From positions 1 through 47,793 of the forward strand of contig CAZWLP010000011.1 of the NCBI GenBank assembly GCA_964634565.1: a stretch of 47,793 nt of DNA. Direction: 5' to 3'. Below, piece after piece: positions 33,010 to 40,988 of the stretch. Source of the DNA: JAUVKT01 sp964634565 (GTDB lineage: Bacteria > Bacteroidota > Bacteroidia > Bacteroidales > VadinHA17). The notes beneath the pieces were generated by a model that was not told the origin of the DNA, ran no database searches, and saw only the letters and a list, made by a program, of their open reading frames with translations. The first letter of the stretch is position 1. Every line of letters begins with the position of its first letter. Both the position numbers and the translations under genes were made by a program.

Positions 33010-34650
33010 TTAAGTATAGATAAACCTTTTAATTGTCTTTTTAGGTGTTTTCTCAAACTCCTCTTCGTGGATCCTGTATTCTGCAACATTCATAAAGGAA
33101 GGCATGCTATCATTAAGTTCTTTCCTGAGATGGGTATAAACTTCGTCTAAATTTTTCACATCATCAGATTTTATCTGTTCTCTGTCGGGACATACAAGCG
33201 CTACCAGCTTATGATCTTCGCTTATCACAACAGACTCCACTATGTAGGGCTGATTATTAATTGCTGATTCAATCTCTTCGGGATAGATATTCTGACCTGA
33301 GGGACCGAGCAGCATATTTTTACTTCTTCCCCTGATATATATATTTCCATCCTTATCTATTACGCCCAGGTCGCCTGTATGGAGCCAGCCATCTTTATCG
33401 ATGGCTTCATTAGTGGCCTGTTCATTTTTATAGTAGCCCAGCATCACATTGGAACCACGTACAATAATCTCACCCACCTCATTCTGGGGATCTGACGAGT
33501 CTATTGCTACTTCGAGGGTATCTACTGGTCTGCCGCAGGCCTGTGGTTTTGTTGTCGACCACGGAGAATAACTTATCAGTGGTCCGCATTCTGTCATACC
33601 ATATCCCACCGTAAAGGGCAGCTTTATTTTCCTGAAGAAATTTTCCACATCATGATTCAGTGCAGCTCCCCCTATAACCATTTCAATAAAGTTGCCTCCA
33701 AAGGAATTTGAAAACTTCTCAAGAACTTTCTTATACAGTATTTTATTAATTCCAGGTATGGCAAGTAATATCTTCATATGAGGCTTTGACAGAGCCGGCA
33801 GTAATTTTTTCTTATACACCTTCTCGATAACAAGGGGTACTGATATTATCAGCCTTGGCTTTATCTCACCAAAGGCACTCATGATAACGGCCGGTGATGG
33901 TGTTTTTGTAAGTATTGTAATATGGCATCCATAGGTAAACGGGAACAGAAATTCGAAGGCACAGCCAAGAGTATGTGCCAGGGGAAGGAAGGATACTATC
34001 CTGTCGCCCGGCTTAAGAGGCATATTATTCTGAGCAAACCTTACGTTTCCTGCCAGGCTCCTGTGGGGAACCATAACGCCTTTGGAATAGCCTGTGGTAC
34101 CCGAGGTATAACTTAATACCGCCAGCTCTTCATTGTCGACAGACGAAAACTGAATATCGTCAGCCTTAAATGATGGATAAATATTTTCAAACTCCTTATC
34201 GAGCTGAGCAGAAAAATGCTCCAGCTCCTTGTTCCTTCCGGCAACAAAGCTGAAATCTTCAAGCCTGTAAACGGCAGATAATTCAGGCATATTTTCAAGT
34301 GCAAGATTGCCCCATATCTTTTCATCAACCAATAATAATTTAGAATCGGAATGATTAATAATATTTGTAAGATCGTCGGGCTTAAAGTCAGGCATAATCG
34401 GAACTGATACCGCACCATAGCTTACAGTAGCAAGATATGTTGCGCACCAGTGAGCCGAGTTCTTTCCCAGGAGAGACACCTTATCTCCCTCCCTGATTCC
34501 GGCCTTATCAAATATCATATGGAATTTCTTTATTCTTGCTGCTATTTCAGCATATGTATATCCTTTTCCTTTATAATCGGAAAGGGCCTCTATATCCCAA
34601 TTATTACGAATACTTGCTTCGATGTAATCTACCAGCCTTTCTTTAATCAT
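33010..34650 (-). CDS. Long-chain acyl-CoA synthetase (AMP-forming)
   Basis: A 546-residue ANL-superfamily ligase that activates a carboxylic acid, probably a fatty acid, to the acyl-CoA by way of an acyl-AMP. The P-loop motif is YTSGTTGYSKGVM (181-193). The adenine motif is YGMTECGPLISY, followed by GWLHTGDLG and the hinge IRGRSKNMLLGPSGQNIYP. A lysine-rich C-terminus (TPKKTIKRF) provides the usual catalytic lysine. The substrate chain length is inferred from overall similarity to long-chain forms only. It is the first gene of the run ending with GH2. Confidence 0.94.
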   Translation of the reverse strand: MIKERLVDYIEASIRNNWDIEALSDYKGKGYTYAEIAARIKKFHMIFDKAGIREGDKVSLLGKNSAHWCATYLATVSYGAVSVPIMPDFKPDDLTNIINHSDSKLLLVDEKIWGNLALENMPELSAVYRLEDFSFVAGRNKELEHFSAQLDKEFENIYPSFKADDIQFSSVDNEELAVLSYTSGTTGYSKGVMVPHRSLAGNVRFAQNNMPLKPGDRIVSFLPLAHTLGCAFEFLFPFTYGCHITILTKTPSPAVIMSAFGEIKPRLIISVPLVIEKVYKKKLLPALSKPHMKILLAIPGINKILYKKVLEKFSNSFGGNFIEMVIGGAALNHDVENFFRKIKLPFTVGYGMTECGPLISYSPWSTTKPQACGRPVDTLEVAIDSSDPQNEVGEIIVRGSNVMLGYYKNEQATNEAIDKDGWLHTGDLGVIDKDGNIYIRGRSKNMLLGPSGQNIYPEEIESAINNQPYIVESVVISEDHKLVALVCPDREQIKSDDVKNLDEVYTHLRKELNDSMPSFMNVAEYRIHEEEFEKTPKKTIKRFIYT

Positions 34651-34742
34651 GAGTCAGATTTATTGGTTTAGGGTAAAAATACGATAATTGATTAAATGAA
34701 GAAGGGGGTTTGGGAGAAAATCTTAAACCAGTTGAAGCCTTA

Positions 34743-34786
34743 TGTCATCCCGAGCGTCTGTCGCAAGACAGTAAGAGAGGGATCTG
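34743..34786. repeat. Left inverted element flanking the GIY-YIG gene
   Basis: Starts TGTCATCCCGAGC, contains hairpin CTGTC-GCAA-GACAG (34758-34771) and ends GAGAGGGATCTG. It is the inverted counterpart of 35115-35149 and 35190-35224, which read TGTCATTCCGAG...GAGGAATCTG on the other strand. The remaining sequence 34651-34742 shows no gene. Confidence 0.75.
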
Positions 34787-34802
34787 TCTACGACCTGTTA
34801 TA

Positions 34803-35099
34803 TTACCAGTTACTAATTTCATCATTAAGAAAGTTCCATCCCGGATTAAATCCCGAAATTAATTTATCCTTCTTCTCTCTTCTCCATGACTTAATTTGTT
34901 TCTCCCTGGAAATTGCATGATCAATAAATTGAAACCTTTCATAATAAACCAGGAATTTACAATTATATTTCTTTGTAAAGCCTGGAAATAATTTATTGGA
35001 GTGTTCATAGACCCTTCGTATAAGATCATTAGTTACCCCGGTATATATTACCTTTTTATTATAGTTTGTAACGATATATACAAAGTAATTATGTTGCAT
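34803..35099 (-). CDS. Small GIY-YIG endonuclease-like protein
   Basis: A 98-residue single-domain protein of the UvrC/YhbQ-like GIY-YIG nuclease superfamily. The N-terminal strand FVYIVTN (6-12) and YTGVTNDLIRRVYEH (19-33) give the GIY...YIG core with the catalytic arginine at R28 or R29. AISREKQIKSWRREKK (62-77) supplies the metal-binding E66. No target-recognition domain is attached. The gene is bounded by inverted repeat elements, and its first six codons are duplicated 75 bp upstream. Genes of this type are very common as scattered copies in Bacteroidota genomes. A role in moving or processing the flanking repeat is inference. Confidence 0.9.
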   Translation of the reverse strand: MQHNYFVYIVTNYNKKVIYTGVTNDLIRRVYEHSNKLFPGFTKKYNCKFLVYYERFQFIDHAISREKQIKSWRREKKDKLISGFNPGWNFLNDEISNW

Positions 35100-35224
35100 A
35101 TTATTCCCTTATTCCAGATTCCTCGTCGCTTCGCTCACTCGGAATGACACTAACTTAAAGTAATTATGTTGCATATTATTCCCTTATTCCAGATTCCTCG
35201 TCGCTTCGCTCACTCGGAATGACA
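35082..35224. repeat. 75-bp tandem duplication carrying the right inverted element
   Basis: Bases 35082-35149 and 35157-35224 are identical over 68 bp, with a 75-bp period. Each unit contains the first six codons of the GIY-YIG gene and one TGTCATTCCGAG...GAGGAATCTG element (35115-35149 and 35190-35224, minus-strand sense). The second unit abuts the artificially duplicated 55-mer and gap, so an assembly error is a real alternative. No other gene lies in 35100-35379. Confidence 0.85.
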
Positions 35225-35434
35225 TTAAATAAAGTACATTAGCAGCAGGGCCGCAATAGCCAGTACGTTTACCAGGGTANNNNNNNNNNNNNNNNNNNNN
35301 NNNNNNNNNNNNNNNNNNNNNNNNNNNNNNNNNNNNNNNNNNNNNNNNNNNNNNNNNNNNNNNNNNNNNNNNNNNNNNNTTAAATAAAGTACATTAGCAG
35401 CAGGGCCGCAATAGCCAGTACGTTTACCAGGGTA
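35225..35434. repeat. 55-bp duplicated contig ends around a second artificial gap
   Basis: Bases 35225-35279 and 35380-35434 are identical and separated only by 100 N (35280-35379). As in ribE, the 55-base overlap marks a join that should be collapsed. The true sequence is probably continuous here, with the membrane-protein stop codon directly after the repeat element. Confidence 0.92.
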
Positions 35435-35766
35435 AAGAAATAATAAAAGCTTTCACGTTTTTTTCTGAAGTGGCCCAGTTTACGGGCAAATACTCCGATA
35501 GTTGGAACAAAAAGAACAAGCAGAAAAGCAAAAAATTCGATATCCAGAAATACTTCGCTCATACCGCCTCTTACCAGGCTTGAGAGATAAACTATCAGAA
35601 GTAAAACAAAGAGGTAGAGCAGGTAGCTGATTTTTAAAAGAAGGGTTGACACAGGATATTTTTTATGTATTCTGTGTGGTTTGAGATAGGCGTAGGCCAG
35701 GGAGAAAACAAAAATTATAAAAAAGGCCCCAAGGATAAAATTTAGTACTTCCGGAAAGTTTGCCAT
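35380..35766 (-). CDS. Unknown four-helix membrane protein
   Basis: A 128-residue inner-membrane protein with four hydrophobic segments (about 7-27, 41-66, 75-95 and 107-128). Basic loops KPHRIHKKY and ARKLGHFRKKRES suggest the N-in or C-in loops. I do not recognise a family. The stop codon lies in the first bases after the artificial gap, and the same codon is present in the duplicated copy before it, so the protein is complete. It starts 16 bp after the ROK kinase gene and is probably in its operon. Confidence 0.75.
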   Translation of the reverse strand: MANFPEVLNFILGAFFIIFVFSLAYAYLKPHRIHKKYPVSTLLLKISYLLYLFVLLLIVYLSSLVRGGMSEVFLDIEFFAFLLVLFVPTIGVFARKLGHFRKKRESFYYFFTLVNVLAIAALLLMYFI

Positions 35767-35782
35767 TATTATTAAGTATTAA

Positions 35783-36745
35783 TTACTTCTTATTTTCAGC
35801 CCAGACAAGCGAGCTTGCCCCAAGTACAGCAGCATTTTGCACGCTCAGTTCTGATGGTAAAAGCTTTACTTTATCTTTAAAAATATTTAATAAATGCTCG
35901 TTCATAGATTTCTTTGCAGGCTCAAAAATAAAATCTTCAGCCAGGGCCAGTCCGCCAAAAAGGAATATAGCTTCCGGATTAGTATGAGCAACCAGGTCGG
36001 CCAGTTTAAACCCCAGCATTTCGCCAGTATGCTTAAAGGCCATAAGAGCTATCGGGTCTCCTTTAAGAGCAGCATCATGGATCTTCTTTGCATCGAGATC
36101 ATTAAAACTGAATTCTCTTAATTCACTATCCTCAATACTGTCTGCCATAATTTTCAGGAGAGTTCTTTTAATGCCCGAGGCTGAAACATATGTCTCCAGG
36201 CACCCCGTTTTTCCACACCCGCACTCCCTGTTCGACAATCCCGGTCTTATTGTGGTATGACCCAGTTCTCCTGCAAAACCATCTTCACCATAAACCAGTT
36301 GACCATTTACAACCAGGCCGCTGCCAAGTCCGGTACCCAGAGTTATTACCACAAAATTCTTCATCCCTCTGGCTCCTCCATAAATCATCTCGCCAGCAGC
36401 TGCTGCATTTGCATCATTAGTAATAATAACTGGCAGGGAGGTATGCTTTTTAAAATAAGAACCAAGAGGAACAATACCCTTCCATGGCAGTGTTGCCGCA
36501 TATTCTACTGTGCCCTTATTAATATTACCCATGGGAGCTCCTATTCCATAGCCTGCGATATTATAAGTATTATCGAGGCGCTTAACGGTAAGCTCTATCA
36601 TTTCATACAGGGCCGCCACAAAAACTTCTGCCTGCTCAAAATCTTTAGTTTTAACAGACCCTTCTGCCAGGATTTCTCCTTCTTCTGTAACTATTCCGAA
36701 TGCAGTATTTGTACCTCCTATATCTATGCCTGCGGCTACTTTCAT
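35783..36745 (-). CDS. ROK-family sugar kinase (glucokinase-like), copy 1
   Basis: A 320-residue ROK kinase, probably glucokinase. I start it at the ATG at 36745 (MKVAAGIDIGGTNTAFGIV), because the 14-residue upstream extension is not family-like. Features are the phosphate motif DIGGTNTAFG, the catalytic loop with NDANAAAAGE, GTGLGSGLVVNG, and the zinc site with GH followed by ECGCGKTGCLETYVS. It would phosphorylate glucose released by the SusA/amylase system. It follows a second ROK gene by 109 bp; the two proteins are clearly paralogous. Confidence 0.94.
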   Translation of the reverse strand: MKVAAGIDIGGTNTAFGIVTEEGEILAEGSVKTKDFEQAEVFVAALYEMIELTVKRLDNTYNIAGYGIGAPMGNINKGTVEYAATLPWKGIVPLGSYFKKHTSLPVIITNDANAAAAGEMIYGGARGMKNFVVITLGTGLGSGLVVNGQLVYGEDGFAGELGHTTIRPGLSNRECGCGKTGCLETYVSASGIKRTLLKIMADSIEDSELREFSFNDLDAKKIHDAALKGDPIALMAFKHTGEMLGFKLADLVAHTNPEAIFLFGGLALAEDFIFEPAKKSMNEHLLNIFKDKVKLLPSELSVQNAAVLGASSLVWAENKK

Positions 36746-36854
36746 ATGCTTTACCAGATAAATAGTAAATATAGTAAAAAGTGACAAGAGTGACCATGCT
36801 GCATAATATCAATAATCAGCAGCACTAATAGGATTAAAGCCAATAAACTGCTTT

Positions 36855-37799
36855 TTACAGTTCTTTCCAGGCCAGGGCCGCTGAGCCCAGAACGGCAGCA
36901 TTATCTTCCTGAATCTCCGATTGTAATATTTTTACCCTGTTCTGTAATAGCGGAAAAATATAGTTATCAAAATATTTTCTGACGGGAACAAGGAGAAGAT
37001 CACCTGCGTTAGCCAGTCCGCCAAAAAGAAAAACTGCCTGGGGGGAGGTTACAACGGCTGTATTGGCAATTGCCCTGGCCAGCATCTCTGCAGTAAAGTC
37101 GAAAGCCTCAAGGGCCAGCTTATCTCCTCTTCCCGCAGCCTCTGCAATGATTTTTGATGTCATCTCTCCCGGATTAATATTCCTTAGCTCGCTTATATTA
37201 TCTGTATCTTCAAGAAGTAATTTAACTGTAGTAACAATGCCGGGAGCAGAAACATACTGCTCGAGACAACCTCTTCTTCCACAGTTACATTGCCGTCCTT
37301 CAGGATCCATAATCATATGGCCGCATTCGCCAGCAAAGCCTGTATAGCCGTAAACAACATCACCATTTACAACTATGCCACTACCAAGACCTGTGCCAAG
37401 AGTAAAAACAAAAAAGTCTTTCATCCCCTTTGCTCCGCCAAACAATTGTTCGCCCAGGGCTGCTGCATTAGCATCGTTGGTAAGGACAGACTTTACTCCT
37501 GTTTTCTTTTCAACCATTGCAGTAAAGGGAATTATGCCGGGCCATCCAAGGTTAGGAGCTTCTTCGATAGTACCATTGTTATAGTTTCCATTGGGGGCAC
37601 CAATACCTATCGATCTGAGATTATACCTGTTATCAACAAGCTTTGAAAATTCGGCAGCCAGGGCATCAATAAATCCATCTACCTTGTCGTAGTCTGTGGT
37701 TTTGATATTAGAATTAGCCAGTACAGCTCCGTTCTTATCAACTACTCCGATCGCGGTGTTTGTTCCACCAATATCTATTCCTATAACAACATCTTTCAT
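36855..37799 (-). CDS. ROK-family sugar kinase (glucokinase-like), copy 2
   Basis: A 314-residue ROK kinase. The start is set at 37799 (MKDVVIGIDIGGTNTAIGVV), leaving out an 18-residue non-homologous extension. It has DIGGTNTAIG, NDANAAALGEQLFGG, GTGLGSGIVVNG, and the zinc-binding CNCGRRGCLEQYVS after GECGHM. It shares the whole motif order and much of its sequence with the neighbouring copy, so the pair arose by duplication; they may differ in sugar or regulation. It lies 13 bp after the Ig-like lipoprotein gene. Confidence 0.94.
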   Translation of the reverse strand: MKDVVIGIDIGGTNTAIGVVDKNGAVLANSNIKTTDYDKVDGFIDALAAEFSKLVDNRYNLRSIGIGAPNGNYNNGTIEEAPNLGWPGIIPFTAMVEKKTGVKSVLTNDANAAALGEQLFGGAKGMKDFFVFTLGTGLGSGIVVNGDVVYGYTGFAGECGHMIMDPEGRQCNCGRRGCLEQYVSAPGIVTTVKLLLEDTDNISELRNINPGEMTSKIIAEAAGRGDKLALEAFDFTAEMLARAIANTAVVTSPQAVFLFGGLANAGDLLLVPVRKYFDNYIFPLLQNRVKILQSEIQEDNAAVLGSAALAWKEL

Positions 37800-37812
37800 A
37801 ATACTAATTTTC

Positions 37813-39615
37813 TTATTTACCAGATGCTTTCTTTTGTTCCCGCATCTGTTCATTTTTATAATTAAACTCGTTTATTTCCCAATCCTGGACCAGGTCCCAC
37901 TGAACCTTTATATCAATAATACCCGGATAGAAAGATACCGGCTCGGGCTGTCGCCTGCTATAATAGTCGCCGGTGGTCCACTTACCGTTTCCATCCAGAT
38001 CAAAGATTGCCTTAACTGTATATTCACCTTTCTCAAGCAGGGGGTAAAAAATTTCGGCAGGCTCTTCATTTGTTAAATAATTTTCTTTTACTACAATATC
38101 CTTTGAGTTTATCAGCTGCAGAATTATATTTTCGTTATAACCCGAGAGTCGCATGGTAAGGGTTCCGTACGATTCTCTGTTATTGACTTTAAAACTGAGG
38201 GTGGCAGAGTCGTTAATATTACCGAAGATATCAGAAAAAGCACCTTTATCGTATATGAGCATATAGACACTATCCTCTTCAAACTGATACTTTAATATCA
38301 GTTTCTTGTTTGATGTTGAATCTTTTAAGAGGGTGTAAGTAAGTGGAAGCATATTTGTGTCTGACTTCACATACAGATCAATAAGAGAGGTGTCGGGATC
38401 ATCAAGAGGGGTATCAATAAAGAATAATATATCACTACCAGGCTTAAAGCCTGTGGGAGAAGATACATTATTTCTAACATTAAGTCCTTTCCTGGCGGTC
38501 TCTCTCTTACCCCTCTGCGGCCTGGGTTCATAATACCTGAAGCTAAGAGTATCTGTTGTAATAATAATTGTGCCGCTTGAATCAGTCTCCGGATATTCTG
38601 CGCTAAGGCTAAGTGTTTCCTGCTTATAGGCCAGTGAATCCAGCAGCCATATAACAACGGTATCTTTACCGGGCAACATTTCCATTGAATAGCGAACATC
38701 AATACTATCGATAAAATTTATTGCAAACTGGCCTGTATCAAGGGCCTGCTTAAAGACAAACATCAACTTATAGGCCTCATCCCTGGCAGTTGTTACAAGG
38801 TACTGGGTCTTGCTCTGTCCCTGGAAATAAAACAGCTTGTATTCTTTACCGGGTATTGAGAGATACTTTGCAGAGTCTGCAGCCGTGGCAAGAGAGTCGG
38901 GCATCTCGGGAATATAATTATTTGCTCCGCTAAGGCTTATTGTTGAATCAATAAAGGCAAATATTTCGTCGTCAAGATCATAAAATTTGTTGTTATTGTT
39001 GTCAATAAGACCATAGATCGCATATTCACCTTCGGCAATATTATTTATCCTGAATTTACCATCTGATCCTGCTCTTGTAATATAATCGGGTAGGCTTGTC
39101 GCGGGAGCAGTGTCGCTCAGGTTTGCATAGAGCGTTACAAATATTTCTTCACCCGAATCAAGTGTTCTGGCATCATATATTGTTCCGGTAACAGAAAGGG
39201 AATCCAGTGTTGGTCCGGTTGAAAAGACATATTGAAAATTCTCAATAGCATTACCCTCGTTCAGGTCGCGTACAGCATCCATAAAATAAAAGGTATAGGT
39301 AATACTGTCGCGTAATTCCTCCTCAAAGCTGACAATTAATTTTTTACCCTTTGTTGATATTACAGGTTTCTTATCAAAGGGAGGGGAAATCATCAGTTTC
39401 TGATCTACATTGTCGAGAACAAAATATTCGTCAAAAGTTATTTCAAATTCCTTTCTGTCGAAGTTAATGCTCTTGTCGACAGGCTCAGCTTCCACAACAA
39501 CAGGAGGAGTCTTATCTTCGGGCCCGCCCGACGGACCAGCATTATTTTGTTTTGCACACGAAAACAATAAATATGCTGTAATTATCAAAAAAGCAATATG
39601 TAAGACTTTATGCAT
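37813..39615 (-). CDS. Ig-like (SbsA/Big_5-type) domain lipoprotein
   Basis: A 600-residue lipoprotein with lipobox LFSC (C20). A linker GPSGGPEDKTPP leads into an N-terminal bacterial Ig-like domain of the SbsA type (about 35-135; VVVEAEPVDKSINF, ITFDEYFVLDN, TYTFYFMDAVRDLNEGN). A carboxypeptidase-regulatory-like segment follows (about 140-215; RINNIAEGEYAIYGLIDNNN), then further beta-rich modules and a C-terminal segment with YTVKAIFDLDGNGKWTTGDY. The whole is a conserved Bacteroidota surface or periplasmic protein of unknown function. It is the first gene of the run leading to the ROK kinases and is divergent from lgt. Confidence 0.88.
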   Translation of the reverse strand: MHKVLHIAFLIITAYLLFSCAKQNNAGPSGGPEDKTPPVVVEAEPVDKSINFDRKEFEITFDEYFVLDNVDQKLMISPPFDKKPVISTKGKKLIVSFEEELRDSITYTFYFMDAVRDLNEGNAIENFQYVFSTGPTLDSLSVTGTIYDARTLDSGEEIFVTLYANLSDTAPATSLPDYITRAGSDGKFRINNIAEGEYAIYGLIDNNNNKFYDLDDEIFAFIDSTISLSGANNYIPEMPDSLATAADSAKYLSIPGKEYKLFYFQGQSKTQYLVTTARDEAYKLMFVFKQALDTGQFAINFIDSIDVRYSMEMLPGKDTVVIWLLDSLAYKQETLSLSAEYPETDSSGTIIITTDTLSFRYYEPRPQRGKRETARKGLNVRNNVSSPTGFKPGSDILFFIDTPLDDPDTSLIDLYVKSDTNMLPLTYTLLKDSTSNKKLILKYQFEEDSVYMLIYDKGAFSDIFGNINDSATLSFKVNNRESYGTLTMRLSGYNENIILQLINSKDIVVKENYLTNEEPAEIFYPLLEKGEYTVKAIFDLDGNGKWTTGDYYSRRQPEPVSFYPGIIDIKVQWDLVQDWEINEFNYKNEQMREQKKASGK

Positions 39616-39663
39616 GCCGTCAAAATAAGTCGATCGGATTACAAACCTACATCAAATTTTTCT

Positions 39664-39671
39664 TAATTTTG
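39664..39671 (+). promoter_or_regulatory. Bacteroidota-type -7 promoter element for lgt
   Basis: TAATTTTG matches TAnnTTTG, 24 bp before the lgt start, in the 80-bp divergent spacer with the Ig-like lipoprotein gene. No clear -33 TTTG is seen. Confidence 0.45.
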
Positions 39672-39695
39672 AAAATCAATTTAAAATAGTTTGCC

Positions 39696-40505
39696 ATGAC
39701 ATTTGCCATAATAACCTGGGATGTTAACCCGGAAATATTCAGAATTGGAAATTTTGCAGTAAGGTGGTACGGACTTCTTTTTGCTTCAGGATTTTTGTTT
39801 GGTTATCTGCTGTTTCAAAAGATGTTTAAGAACGAAGGTATTAAAGAGGATGTGCTCGATAAGCTTACCGTTTATGCAGCCCTGGGTACAATTATTGGTG
39901 CCCGCCTGGGCCATTGCCTCTTTTATGAACCCTCTTATTATCTGGCTCATCCGATAGAGATAATAAAGGTATGGCAGGGAGGACTGGCCAGTCATGGTGC
40001 GGCACTTGGTATTTTACTTGCCCTCTGGCTTTTTATAAGAAAGGTAAAAAAACCATATATATGGATTCTCGACAGGATAGTTATTGTTACAGCGCTTGCC
40101 GGAGCCATGATAAGGCTTGGCAACCTTATGAATTCGGAGATTTATGGCATTGAAACAACTTTGCCCTGGGGATTTGTTTTCCTGAGAAACAACGAGGTTG
40201 CCCCAAAGCACCCGACTCAGATTTATGAAGCCCTTGCCTACCTTATTATTTTTGTGTTACTGCACAGGATCTACTGGAGGAAAAAGGCAGGTGAATTTAT
40301 TCAGGGATCAATATTCAGTCTTTTTCTGATACTTGTTTTTACCTTCCGCTTCTTTATTGAATATGTTAAAGAGGACCAGGTTGCCTTTGAGGCAGGCATG
40401 AAATTAAATATGGGACAATGGCTGAGTATACCATTTGTACTAATTGGGGTGGTACTGCTTATTTACAGTATTCGAAAACATAGATTGGCTAAGGAAAAAG
40501 TATAA
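39696..40505 (+). CDS. lgt: Prolipoprotein diacylglyceryl transferase
   Basis: Inner-membrane enzyme that adds diacylglycerol from phosphatidylglycerol to the lipobox cysteine, the first step for the many lipoproteins in this window. The 269-residue protein has about seven membrane helices. Family motifs are GLLFASGFLFGYLLF, GARLGHCLFYEP, the HGxxxG motif ASHGAALG and the signature AGAMIRLGNLMNSEIYG with the essential arginine. Length is normal. The last codons (KEKV and stop) lie inside a purine-rich repeat, AAGGAAAAAG, that continues into the spacer. Confidence 0.97.
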   Translation: MTFAIITWDVNPEIFRIGNFAVRWYGLLFASGFLFGYLLFQKMFKNEGIKEDVLDKLTVYAALGTIIGARLGHCLFYEPSYYLAHPIEIIKVWQGGLASHGAALGILLALWLFIRKVKKPYIWILDRIVIVTALAGAMIRLGNLMNSEIYGIETTLPWGFVFLRNNEVAPKHPTQIYEALAYLIIFVLLHRIYWRKKAGEFIQGSIFSLFLILVFTFRFFIEYVKEDQVAFEAGMKLNMGQWLSIPFVLIGVVLLIYSIRKHRLAKEKV

Positions 40506-40530
40506 AGGATAAAGGAAAAAGTAAAAAGGT
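40491..40530 (+). repeat. Purine-rich repeat, left flank of the IVP gene
   Basis: AAGGAAAAAGTATAAAGG followed by ATAAAGGAAAAAGTAAAAAGG. It begins inside the lgt coding end. The complementary type occurs at 40941-40982, on the other side of the four-helix-bundle gene. Confidence 0.7.
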
Positions 40531-40553
40531 TTTTGTTTTTTACACTGAATATG

Positions 40554-40904
40554 TCAATCTTGTTTTCTAACCTTGAAACAGATTCGTCCTAGTATTAGAC
40601 ACAGTTCCTGACTTTCTGTGACGAGGGCGGATAGATCTTTATTGCCGGGAAATACTGTCTGCAAAATCCTAAGCCAATAATTAGATTCTCTCATTTCTTT
40701 TAACGAGATATTGACTTTATGTCCAAAATCGGCCCTGGATTCAGCAGCCTGTGCTTCTTCATAGTTCGCCCCTGCAGATCCTGAAGATTTAGTCAACTGA
40801 TATTTTATTGACTGGATATCAGAGCTGTCGTTAAGTCTCCTAAGAATCTTTATAACATTTACAGCGAAACCAAATAACCTTTTTTGCAATTGGTTTTCTT
40901 CCAC
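40554..40904 (-). CDS. Four-helix-bundle protein of the 23S rRNA intervening-sequence (IVP) family
   Basis: A 116-residue helical protein of the S23/IVP (TIGR02436-type) family. These proteins were first seen encoded in intervening sequences of 23S rRNA genes but occur as free-standing scattered genes in Bacteroidota. Marks are FAVNVIKILRRL, QLTKSSGSAGANYEEAQAAES and FGHKVNISLKEMRESNYWLRIL. The start is GTG at 40904; the nearest ATG is out of frame. The function is unproven; a related protein forms a pentamer and nucleic-acid binding has been suspected. Inverted purine-rich repeats lie on both sides, which suggests a mobile or transferred unit. Confidence 0.9.
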   Translation of the reverse strand: MEENQLQKRLFGFAVNVIKILRRLNDSSDIQSIKYQLTKSSGSAGANYEEAQAAESRADFGHKVNISLKEMRESNYWLRILQTVFPGNKDLSALVTESQELCLILGRICFKVRKQD

Positions 40905-40940
40905 AACATAAATTTACAAAATTCCTGGATTCTGGCAGCT

Positions 40941-40982
40941 ACCTCTTTCCCTTTTTACTTTCCACTTTTACCTTTTTCCTTA
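40941..40982 (-). repeat. Purine-rich repeat, right flank of the IVP gene (inverted)
   Basis: On the minus strand it reads TAAGGAAAAAGGTAAAAGTG then GAAAGTAAAAAGGGAAAGAGG, the same vocabulary as 40491-40530 in inverted orientation. It lies just after the TetR stop on the TetR strand. Confidence 0.7.
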
Positions 40983-40988
40983 ATTTTC

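Noticed and set aside
34696..34920. 74-codon plus-strand frame beside the GIY-YIG gene
   Set aside because: It overlaps the repeat element and is antisense to the GIY-YIG gene; there is no domain.
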